Below, piece by piece: positions 54,334 to 63,600 of a stretch of 64,000 nucleotides of DNA. The position numbers were made by a program, and so were the translations under genes. The notes beneath the pieces are model-generated. The model did no database searches. It saw only the letters and a list, made by a program, of their open reading frames with translations, and was not told the origin of the DNA. Source of the stretch: an uncultured Bdellovibrionales bacterium (GTDB lineage: Bacteria; Bdellovibrionota; Bdellovibrionia; Bdellovibrionales; Bdellovibrionaceae); contig CAIYID010000048.1 in the NCBI GenBank assembly GCA_903926205.1, forward strand, positions 1 through 64,000. The letters are read 5' to 3'. Positions within the stretch are counted from its first letter, which is position 1. The number at the start of each line of letters is the position of its first letter.

Positions 54334-55752
54334 ATGACTAAGAATGTGGCGCCTCGGATTGCCTTTAGATTTAGTCTTTCTTGTTTTTCTCTCAGCCTGT
54401 TGGCTGGACTTTTGTCTATAGGTTGTTCGAAACAAAATCACCTGCAGTCGGTCATTTGGACTTCCTCATCAAATCAAAACCAGCCTGCTTTACTGAAAAG
54501 TTCTCAGTTTACGAGTAAAGAGATTTCTCTGATGGGAAGAGAGGAGACTATTGAACGCGCTCCTCAGAAAATTGGGGCTGCAGAAATCGATGGCACTTTT
54601 CTACAAAAAATCACCGACAATAAAGGACAGTTGATTTTTGTTAAATCTCTCTATGACGTTAACGATCTCTCAAAATTACTTCCGGAAATTCAAAAGCTCG
54701 ATACCCTGAAATTTGCCACCCTCGAAAAACTAAAAAAAACAAATCAGACACTCCAGTCTGCCGCTCATGTATTTGCTCCGAAAGTTTTAGTTCTCACGAA
54801 CGAAGGAACTCCACAGGTTGTTTATCAGCTTGATTTCATTGATAGCTCAAAAGCAGGAATTTTCAGAATGCTCGTGAGCCCAAGCACCGGTGTTTTTTCC
54901 ATACAGCGCAGTAGTTCCGCCTTCGAAGAAGGCAAAGCAAATATTTTTCCGGTGGGGCCAAAATCCAGCCAATTAGCAGAGGTGATACTCGCGAACTTAA
55001 CCGGCGACGGAACTTTGACTAAAGAAAACCTCAAGTTAACATCACAAATCAGTGAAAAGGCGCACAGCCCAAATTTGGTTTTTGACTACGATCCCCAGGA
55101 CGTTCGCTTTGATCAAGTTCAGTCTTTTTTCTACGTCGACCGCGCTCTCAATTTTTTTCAAACTCGCTTAGGCATTAGCTTACCATTTAGTCTCGAAATT
55201 CAGACTCACTTTGGCGCGCCAGAAAAATTAAACGCCATGTTTTACTATCACGGACAAATTCGTTTAGGCACCGGAGATGGTGTCAGCTACAACAACGTCA
55301 TGAAAGATCCTAGCATTGTCATCCATGAGACTTGCCATGGCTTGATTGATGCGCTGGCTAGACTTCCACTGGGAACCGGTGAAGGAGGCTCGCTGAACGA
55401 AGGTTTTGCCGACTTCTTTACCACGGTTTACTTGAATAATCCCAATTTGGGCGAGGTGGCCTACTTAAAAGGTCCTTATAAAAGAACCGTTCAAAATGAT
55501 CTGAAAGTCTCAGACAAAAATGGTGGACTTTACCATGACAGTCTTATCCTCAGTGGCACTTTTTGGGAGATTCGCCAAAAACTCGGTGACCAAAAAACTC
55601 TTAATCTTGCCGTAAAAACTTTACCACGCTTAGGTCCAAATGGAAATTTTGATTCTTTGAGCACTTCAGTGCAATATGCTCTTGTCACTGGTTTCATGGA
55701 AACGGACAAAATCGCTGTGACTGACATTCTGAAAAAACGCGGCTGGAACTAA
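54334..55752 (+). CDS. Lipoprotein with HExxH-type metallopeptidase domain
   Basis: A 472-residue protein with a signal peptide ending in a lipobox (LLSIGC, Cys about residue 32). The C-terminal half carries the zinc-peptidase motif HETCH at 331-335 and the second Glu in GSLNEGFADFF (Glu356), the M4/M36-like (gluzincin) arrangement. A propeptide-like N-terminal half with FVKSLYDVNDL and QVVYQLDFIDS strands precedes it. It should cleave proteins at the outer membrane or cell surface. No strong ribosome site is visible before the ATG. The stop overlaps the convergent MgtA-like stop. Confidence 0.75.
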   Translation: MTKNVAPRIAFRFSLSCFSLSLLAGLLSIGCSKQNHLQSVIWTSSSNQNQPALLKSSQFTSKEISLMGREETIERAPQKIGAAEIDGTFLQKITDNKGQLIFVKSLYDVNDLSKLLPEIQKLDTLKFATLEKLKKTNQTLQSAAHVFAPKVLVLTNEGTPQVVYQLDFIDSSKAGIFRMLVSPSTGVFSIQRSSSAFEEGKANIFPVGPKSSQLAEVILANLTGDGTLTKENLKLTSQISEKAHSPNLVFDYDPQDVRFDQVQSFFYVDRALNFFQTRLGISLPFSLEIQTHFGAPEKLNAMFYYHGQIRLGTGDGVSYNNVMKDPSIVIHETCHGLIDALARLPLGTGEGGSLNEGFADFFTTVYLNNPNLGEVAYLKGPYKRTVQNDLKVSDKNGGLYHDSLILSGTFWEIRQKLGDQKTLNLAVKTLPRLGPNGNFDSLSTSVQYALVTGFMETDKIAVTDILKKRGWN

Positions 55753-58268
55753 GACTTTGCATACCGCTGGTAAAACCAGCGCTTAATTCCCTCGACACAA
55801 AACAGATAAGTTACAACTGTTCCAGCTAAAATCGCAAAAAAAGAAAAATTCAAAGGCACAAAACCTAAGGCCTGAGCCAAAGGTGTGAAAGGCAAAAGCG
55901 CGGCGAAGCCTACCACTGAAAACGACGTCACAACAAGAGCCCTGCTCGGACGGCTCTGCCAGGGGCGAAGTCTGGTTCTAATCACAAAAATCACAAGCAC
56001 CTGAGTGGCGATGGATTCCACAAACCAACCCGTGTGGAAGAGGGACTCGTTCGCCTGAAAAACAGTCCGCAAGATATAGAAGGTGAAAAAATCAAAAAGA
56101 GAACTCACAAGACCAATTGCCCACATAAAGCGATGAACAAAACCGATGTCCCAACTTGTCGGATGAGTGATTTGCGAGGGATCCACACTGTCCATCGGAA
56201 TGGTCACCTCAGAAATATCATAAAGAAAATTATTAAGTAATATTTGAAAGGGCAACATCGGCAAAAAAGGCAAAAACAGTGTTGCTCCGGCCATGCTGAA
56301 CATATTCCCAAGGTTAGAGCTAGCCCCCATCATGATGTATTTCATAATATTGGTGTGAGTGCGCCGGCCTTCTATAATTCCAGCATTCAGCACACTTAAA
56401 TCTTTCTTGAGTAAAATAATATCGGCCGCATCTTTGGCGACATCGACGGCCCCTTCCACCGAAAAACCGACATCTGCAGAATGAAGCGAAGGGGCATCAT
56501 TCACGCCATCACCGATATAGCCCACCGTGTGCCCTCGGGATTTAAGAGCTAAAATAATTCGATTTTTTTGAGGGGGACTTACTCGGCAAAAAAGATTCAC
56601 AGTTTCAACTATCGCCAGCAAGGTCGGATCATCCATTTTTTGCAATTCAGTTCCGCTCAAAGTCGCGGTGACGGTAATATTCATTTGAGAAAACAAGTGC
56701 CTTGTCACTAGCTCACTGTCGCCAGTAACCACTTTCAATTGCACATGATTTTTTTCGAGCTCGCGAATCACTTCCTGAATCCCTGCCTTTGGAGGATCAT
56801 GAAACGCGGCGATTCCGGCAAAGACGAGCTCCGCTTCATCACTGATCACAGCATGAAGATGATCCATCGGAACTTCCTTCCAAGCTACGCCAATAGCTCG
56901 AAAGCCATCGGCTTCAAGTTGATTTCGTAAATCAATCACTTTTTGATGTATCAATTCATTAAAAAGGATTGGCTTTCCTAAATCGCCAAGTTCGTAACTT
57001 TGGGAAAGACTCAAAATTTCATCAGTAGCGCCCTTGACGATTAAAAATCTTTTTTCACCTTGATCGACCAAAACTGAAACACGGCGACGCTCAAAATCAA
57101 AAGGAACCTCGTCAACCTTTTTCCATTCTGATATATCAACTTCCTTATGTTCAAGAATGGCGCGGTCAATGGGGCTCTTTAATCCTGTTTCAAAAAAACT
57201 ATTTAAGTAAGCTAATTTTAGAACTTGCGAGCTCTCCCGTCCTTCTATATCAACATGTCGTTCAAGAAAAATCTGCCCTTCCGTGAGTGTTCCCGTTTTA
57301 TCAGAGCAGAGTATATCCATATCTCCAAAATTTTGAATGGCTGTTAATTTTTTTACAATCACTTGTTTCTTGGCCATTCGTAAAGCTCCACGCGACAAAG
57401 TGACCGTGATGATCATTGGCAAAAGTTCTGGCGTAAGTCCCACCGCGAGCGCGATAGCAAAAAGAAATGACTCGAGCATTGGACGATGAAAGAAAAAATT
57501 AATAAATATAACAAAAAGAACCAAAGCCACCGTTAGGCGCATAATAAGATAACCAAAACGCCGAATGCCGATATCAAAACTTGTTGGAGGAGCTTGCTCA
57601 CTCAGTGACTCAGCAATTTTTCCAAAACTTGTTTTAGCTCCTGTTTGCACGATGAGAGCTCGCCCTTGACCACTGACAACAGAAGTTCCCATAAACACCG
57701 CGTTAGTAGCGAGACTCAAGTCCTCACCACTCGTACCTCCCGCTGTGAATGTTTTTTCTACTGGATAACTTTCACCAGTCAACATCGCTTGATTAAGAAA
57801 TAGATCTTTGGCAGTTAGGATTATTCCATCGGCAGGAACCAAGTCTCCCGCTGAGAGCTGCACAACATCTCCAGGAACAATTTCTGAAAAGGGAATTTCT
57901 TTTAATTTTTTATCTCTGTAAACGCTCGCGTTAACCAATACAGATTTTTTTAATGATTCAGCCGCTTGCTCGGCACGGTAATTTTGAACAAAATCAAGAA
58001 TGACACTTAAAAGCACAATAAGAATAATCAGGACAAAGCTTATTGCTTCGCCAGTCAAAGCTGAAACACCACTGGCAAAAAGAAGAATCAGAACTAGAGG
58101 ATTTGAAAATTTCATTAAGAATTGCCAAACAGGATGACGCCGTTGAATAATTAAAGAGTTTGCACCATATGTTTTCAGCTGATCAGTCGCTGACTGCGTC
58201 GAAAGTCCTTCAAGGGTGGAATTCAATTCTATAATTAATTTTTCTGATGAATTATTCCAAAATGACAT
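55749..58268 (-). CDS. P-type ATPase, magnesium-translocating MgtA type (P3B)
   Basis: An 839-residue inner-membrane pump. Start at ATG 58268 has AGGA 8 nt upstream. The actuator loop is MLTGESYPVEK, phosphorylation motif SDKTGTLTEG carries Asp323, and the hinge is VGYIGDGVNDAPSL. The C-terminal part has LLNNFLYDISEVTIPMDSVD and WDIGFVHRFMWAIG, which are specific to MgtA/MgtB-type Mg2+ importers. MgtA genes often have a regulatory leader; none is evident in the 70 bp gap upstream. Confidence 0.92.
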   Translation of the reverse strand: MSFWNNSSEKLIIELNSTLEGLSTQSATDQLKTYGANSLIIQRRHPVWQFLMKFSNPLVLILLFASGVSALTGEAISFVLIILIVLLSVILDFVQNYRAEQAAESLKKSVLVNASVYRDKKLKEIPFSEIVPGDVVQLSAGDLVPADGIILTAKDLFLNQAMLTGESYPVEKTFTAGGTSGEDLSLATNAVFMGTSVVSGQGRALIVQTGAKTSFGKIAESLSEQAPPTSFDIGIRRFGYLIMRLTVALVLFVIFINFFFHRPMLESFLFAIALAVGLTPELLPMIITVTLSRGALRMAKKQVIVKKLTAIQNFGDMDILCSDKTGTLTEGQIFLERHVDIEGRESSQVLKLAYLNSFFETGLKSPIDRAILEHKEVDISEWKKVDEVPFDFERRRVSVLVDQGEKRFLIVKGATDEILSLSQSYELGDLGKPILFNELIHQKVIDLRNQLEADGFRAIGVAWKEVPMDHLHAVISDEAELVFAGIAAFHDPPKAGIQEVIRELEKNHVQLKVVTGDSELVTRHLFSQMNITVTATLSGTELQKMDDPTLLAIVETVNLFCRVSPPQKNRIILALKSRGHTVGYIGDGVNDAPSLHSADVGFSVEGAVDVAKDAADIILLKKDLSVLNAGIIEGRRTHTNIMKYIMMGASSNLGNMFSMAGATLFLPFLPMLPFQILLNNFLYDISEVTIPMDSVDPSQITHPTSWDIGFVHRFMWAIGLVSSLFDFFTFYILRTVFQANESLFHTGWFVESIATQVLVIFVIRTRLRPWQSRPSRALVVTSFSVVGFAALLPFTPLAQALGFVPLNFSFFAILAGTVVTYLFCVEGIKRWFYQRYAKS

Positions 58269-58342
58269 CAATAAATCCTATCGAAAAATCATGCTCTGCA
58301 TATTTTGTATACAAACCAACTTTAACGTTATAGAAGGAACTT

Positions 58343-58630
58343 ATGTTCATTCTACCACCTGAAATGCGAGAGACTTATCTAAAACGACGTTTGGGTGACT
58401 TGGCAACGTTAAGATTTTCCCTCGAAACAAATTCACTCGAGGCCTTTCATAAAATTGGCCATCAAATCATCGGCACGGCAAAGAACTATGGATTTTCCAG
58501 CCTAGAACCAATAGCAGCTCGAATGGAAAAACTTTCAGCAGCGGAGCTTATTCATCAGGGACCTCTATTAATTGAAGAATTTTCTACCTGGCTAAATAAT
58601 CAAAATTTGAAACAGTCGATTAATCAATAG
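58343..58630 (+). CDS. Stand-alone HPt phosphotransfer-like protein
   Basis: A 95-residue helical protein with an AAGGAA site before the ATG. KIGHQIIGTAKNYGFSSL (about 37-54) matches the HPt pattern H-x-L-K-G-x-A-x3-G, with His40 as candidate phospho-acceptor. A final helical hairpin follows. Single HPt proteins relay phosphate between hybrid kinases and response regulators in the cytoplasm. It is about 550 bp upstream of a sigma-54 response regulator. Confidence 0.65.
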   Translation: MFILPPEMRETYLKRRLGDLATLRFSLETNSLEAFHKIGHQIIGTAKNYGFSSLEPIAARMEKLSAAELIHQGPLLIEEFSTWLNNQNLKQSINQ

Positions 58631-59177
58631 ATCAATCGTGGTGAAAAATATTGGCATTCTATTTTTCGCACTGTCTCAATCTCAGACTGCAACATTTGAA
58701 ATGTAGACTAAATTGACGTGTTAATTTGATCTACTTGCTCAAATATATTTTACGAGCAATTCAGGCTCAATAATCTTTAGCCTTAAGTTTTTTTGCTGCA
58801 AAAAAGAACGTTTTAATTCTTTTTGAATTTTTTTACTGTTCCTTAAAAAGGCAACTGTCAATTTAAACAACAGCTCTCCACGTCTATAGCGACTTTCAAT
58901 AAGTATATGAAGAAAGGACCCCTTGGCGCGAATTGTGCTCTAACAATACTTCGAAGAATCTATAAAAATGTTTTATTCTTTCCTGGGGGAGGAAAGGTCT
59001 TAGTTGAGTCATTCTGTCTCGACTATTTTACATGAATATATATGTACGCACAGACAATGTACGTGATCTTGAGGATTTTTTGGTCATTCACTGTACGAGT
59101 GGTGAAATTGGTGTATACGTATACTCTCAGTTGCGAAACGTTCCTAATAAAAAGAACATCACAATAAAGGAGTCTTT
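58631..59177. promoter_or_regulatory. Regulatory gap with sigma-54-like promoter, hairpin and repeated TGTACG
   Basis: No gene is seen in this 547 bp gap. TTGGCGCGAATTGTGCT (58923-58939) keeps the sigma-54 GG-N10-GC spacing, with two mismatches to the -24/-12 consensus. About 40 bp later is a 7-bp perfect stem, CTTTCCT/AGGAAAG with a GGGGG loop (58978-58996). TGTACG occurs at 59043, 59058 and 59092. A 12-bp palindrome, GTATACGTATAC, lies at 59113-59124. AAGGAG lies 6 nt before the start at 59178. Confidence 0.45.
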
Positions 59178-60590
59178 ATGACTACGACCGAAAACAATCG
59201 GAAGTTAGTGGTGATCGATGATGACTTAGATACTCAAGATCTTGTTTCTGCTTATTTTAAACCTAAAGGTTTTGAAGTTATTTGCTTTAGTGATGCAGAA
59301 TCTGCACTGAAGGAAAGTCCACACTCGAGCCGTCAGTGGGATGTTCTCTTGACGGATCTGAGTTTACCTAAAATGTCTGGTTTAGAGTTAACAGTGCAAA
59401 TGAGAAAAATTTTGCCAAACCTACCAATTATTTTAATCACTACGACAAAATCAGCTGAGACCGCCGTTGAAGCGATCCAAAAAGGGGCTTACGATTTTAT
59501 CGTCAAACCGATTCATTTTGCTCAATTACAAATTTCAATTGAACGCGCATTACATTTAAAGTCACTGAAAGGTGACCTCTCCGAGCTTCGCGAGTTAGTA
59601 AAAACAACAAGATCTAATCAAGGGCCAATCATTGGTCGAAGCCCTGGCTTCCTAAAAGCCCTCGATATTGCAAAACGGGTTGCAAAAAGCAGTGCGAGTA
59701 TTTTTATTACCGGGGAAAGTGGAACCGGGAAAGAGGTTTTTGCAAAATTCATTCATACCTCAAGTAAGCAACACAAGGGTCCCTTCGTCGCAATTAATTG
59801 CTCGGCAATTCCAGAAAACTTGCTTGAATCTGAACTTTTTGGCCATGTTAAAGGAGCTTTCACTGGTGCTATTGAAAAAAAGATTGGTCTTTTTGAAGAG
59901 GCTGAAAATGGCACTCTTTTTTTAGATGAAATTGGCGATCTTTCCCTTTCCCTCCAAGCTAAATTACTGAGAGTTTTACAAGAACGAAAAATTAAACGCG
60001 TTGGAGAAAATCAAGATCGCAATATCAATTGCCGAATTATTTCTGCCACTCACCGGAACTTGCCCTTAGAAGTGAATGAGCATCGTTTTAGGGAAGATTT
60101 GTTTTTTAGACTCAATGTCATTCAAATTGACATTCCACCTCTTCGTGAAAGAAAAGAGGACATCTTGCCCTTGGCGGAATCTTTTTTAAGGAAATTTGCT
60201 TTAGAAAATGGCTCTCACGTTACTTCTTTTTCAAAAGATGCGATTAGTTTTTTGATTGAAAACCCTTGGCGAGGCAACGTTCGGGAACTTGAAAATACCG
60301 TTGAAAGAGCCGTGATTCTTTGCGCAGAGCCTCAAATTTCGCTCGAACATTTCTTATCTTTCGGAGCTGGCTTGAAATCTTTAGTTTCCCTCTCCGAAAA
60401 TATGAGTCATAATCAATCTTTTAAAATTGATTATGAAAAAGTGCTTCCCACTTTAGATGAAGTCATTTTAAAATACATCGAGTTTGCGGTGAAGAAAAAT
60501 GACGGCGCTCGCGATAAAACCGCAAAAGAAATTGGAATCGATAGAAAGACTTTATACAAGCGGATGAAACAAGACGCTCGAATGAATTAA
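59178..60590 (+). CDS. NtrC-family sigma-54-dependent response regulator
   Basis: A 470-residue protein with an AAGGAG site 6 nt before the ATG. The receiver domain (1-120) has acidic residues DDD at 14-16, phospho-acceptor Asp60 and Lys110. The AAA+ domain (about 150-390) has Walker A GESGTGKE at 179-186, the sigma-54 contact GAFTGA at 226-231 and Walker B LFLDEIG at 247-253. The Fis-type helix-turn-helix is at the C-terminus (TAKEIGIDRKTLYKRMK). It activates sigma-54 promoters on phosphorylation; the cognate kinase is probably the downstream hybrid or another sensor. Confidence 0.95.
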   Translation: MTTTENNRKLVVIDDDLDTQDLVSAYFKPKGFEVICFSDAESALKESPHSSRQWDVLLTDLSLPKMSGLELTVQMRKILPNLPIILITTTKSAETAVEAIQKGAYDFIVKPIHFAQLQISIERALHLKSLKGDLSELRELVKTTRSNQGPIIGRSPGFLKALDIAKRVAKSSASIFITGESGTGKEVFAKFIHTSSKQHKGPFVAINCSAIPENLLESELFGHVKGAFTGAIEKKIGLFEEAENGTLFLDEIGDLSLSLQAKLLRVLQERKIKRVGENQDRNINCRIISATHRNLPLEVNEHRFREDLFFRLNVIQIDIPPLRERKEDILPLAESFLRKFALENGSHVTSFSKDAISFLIENPWRGNVRELENTVERAVILCAEPQISLEHFLSFGAGLKSLVSLSENMSHNQSFKIDYEKVLPTLDEVILKYIEFAVKKNDGARDKTAKEIGIDRKTLYKRMKQDARMN

Positions 60591-60624
60591 AAAATAATAT
60601 CAGCTGCTAGGAGTGAGTGCTCTT

Positions 60625-63600
60625 GTGATGAAGAACAGAATAACGAACAGACCCTCGTCGAAATTTTCGAAATCTGAAAAAACTTCGAAAATATTAAAAG
60701 GAAATAAGATCATTAAAAAAATAACAAAAAAGGGAAAGATATCGTCTTCCTCGTTAAATTCAAACAAGCTCGATCTTCGCTCAAAAAAAAAATTGTTTAC
60801 TGTCGGTATTGGCGCTTCGGCTGGTGGTCTAGAAGCTTTTAAGGATTTACTTAAGGCGCTACCGATTAATACTGGCATGGTCTTTATTTTCGTCCAACAT
60901 CTTGACCCGACCCATGAAAGTTTAGCTCCAGAAATTTTTTCTCGGAGCACAAAAATGCCAGTTCATGAAGTTGAAGACGGCATGAGTGTACTTCCGAACC
61001 ATGTTTATCTCAATCCTCCAAATTTCAGTATGGAGCTTTCAAAAGGCCTACTGAGACTACATTCGCGGGAACAAACAAGCCAACACATGACGATTGATTT
61101 TTTCTTTCAATCTCTGGCTAAAGATCAAAAAGATAAATCCATTGGCGTGATTCTATCTGGAACTGCCGATGATGGAACAAAAGGAATTAAAGCCATCAAA
61201 GATGAAGGCGGGCTGGTGATGGTTCAAGATCCAAAATCGGCAAAATACGATGGCATGCCAAAAAGTGCCATTGCCGCAGGTCGCGTTGATTATATTCTTC
61301 CACCAGAAAGTTTAGCCAAAGCTCTCACAAAAAAAGCAAAATATCCTCATCTCACTTTTTCAACTAAAACCTCACACGAAGTCCTCGCCTCTCATGAAGT
61401 TTTGCCCGAAGATTCCATGTCCCTTACGGATAAGACTGTCGCCTCTCTTCAATCCGCAGCCAATCCAATTGAAGAAATTCTTCGCTCAATTTTCGACTTG
61501 CTTCGGGCGCAGACACATGTCGATTTCTCAAACTACAAATTGACGACACTCAAAAGACGTATTCAGCGCCGAATGATGGTGCGAAAAGTGGAAAGCCTTG
61601 CCGCTTACGCTAAAGATCTTCAGGAGCACCCAGAGGAAGTGAAAGCTCTTTATGATGACATGCTTATCAATGTCACTGAGTTTTTCCGAGACCCAGATTC
61701 CTTTAAAGTTTTAACGACGCAGGTTTTCCCTAAGCTTCTTAAAAACAGACCAGCTCACTCGCCCATTCGAGCGTGGACTCCTGGCTGCGCCAGCGGTGAA
61801 GAAGTTTATTCACTGGCGATCTTACTTACAGAGTTTTTAATCAAAACGAAAAATAAATTTCCTGTTCAAATTTTTGGTACTGACATTAGCGAATCTGCTA
61901 TTCAAAAAGCAAGAGCAGGATTTTATTCCGAAGCGATTGAAAATTCTGTCAACAAAGAACGACTTCAAGTTTTTTTTGACAAGGTCAAGGGCGGCTACAA
62001 AATCAAAAAAGAAATTCGTGATATGTGCATGTTTTCAAAACATGATGTCACAAACGATCCGCCGTTTTCAAAACTCGATTTCCTCTCTTGTCGAAATGTC
62101 TTTATCTATTTTACACATCATTTGCAAAAACGCATTATTCCTGTTTTTCATTACGCCATAAAACCTGGTGGTTTTCTTTTTTTAGGAAAATCGGACAGTC
62201 TCGGCGGTGGGACAAAACTATTTAAGCTCGTCAACAAAAGTCACAAAATTTATGTTAACACTTTTGCTCGAGCTCCAATGGTTATTGATTTTCCTTTGAG
62301 CTCTTATAGATCTAAAGCTTTAGAACAGTTTCCAAAAAGTATTGTGACTCATATGAGTACTGCGCCGATGGCCTCTGCTGATAGGAACAAAGGTGCTGTT
62401 GATTTTGAAAAAAATATTGATCGAATTGTTCTTGCCAAATACGCCCCCCCCGCAGTTGTTATTAATTCTGATTTTGAGATCGTACAGTTTCGAGGTCGAA
62501 CCTCACCCTATCTTGAACCTGCCTCAGGTGTTCCCAGTACGAACTTACTTAAAATGGCAAAACAGGAGCTTCGCCATCCTCTTCGTGCAACAATCCTTGC
62601 TGCACAAAAGCAAAATAAAAGTGTTCGACAAGAAGCTCTCACTTTTGAAGTGGATGACAAACTTTTAACTGTTAATATCGAGGCACTACCCGCAAATCCC
62701 CTGGCTTCGCCAAAAATGCGTCATTATGTGATTTTTTTTGAAACGATGACCACCAGTAAATCTCTGGAAAAATCATTAAAAGGAATTCCGTTCAACAAAA
62801 GAAACATCCATCGACAGCCAACAAAGAATCTCGAGAACAAATTAAGAAACCGAATTGAGCGACTCGAGCAAGAGGTCACGACAGACAAGTTGTACCATGA
62901 GTCCATGATCGAAGAATTTGAAGGTGCACAAGAAGAACTGGTCTCAACCAACGAAGAGCTACAAAGCACCAACGAAGAACTTCAAAGTGCGAATGAAGAA
63001 ATGGAAACGGCTAAAGAGGAAATTCAGTCATCCAATGAAGAGCTCACCTCTGTCAATGAAGAGCTCCAAAGCCGAAACAAAGATCTTTTTAACTTGAGCA
63101 GTGATCTCAATAATATTTTAGGTTGCGTGGAAATACCTATCTTGATCGTGGGAAATGATCATCGTCTTCGTAAATTCACCCCAATGGCGGAAAAATATTT
63201 TAAACTTATTTCTAGCGATGTAGGGCGACCCCTCCGCGACATCAAAACTGAGTTTGATCTTAATTTAGAAACATTGATAAACAAAGTGATTCAATCTTTA
63301 ATTCCTTTAGAAAAAGAAATCCAGGACCATCATGGACGCTGGGTGCGACTTCAAATTCGACCATACAAAACCATCGACAATAGAATCGACGGCGCAGTGA
63401 TCACTCTGATTGATATTGAGTCACTCAAACAACAAATTATTATCTCTGAAAAAGCTCGAAATTACTTATCTTCTATCTCTGAAACGGTGCCCCTGCCGCT
63501 GGTGATCCTGGATGATCACTTGCTTATCAGATCTGCTAATCGTGCTTTTTGGGAACATTTTAAACCTTCACAAAAAGCCACAGGAAAAGATTTTTTTGCT

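Noticed and set aside
62439-62453. Run of C bases as a possible sequencing error in the CheB-CheR hybrid
   Set aside because: The frame reads through KYAPPAVV without a stop and downstream domains stay in frame, so no error needs to be invoked.
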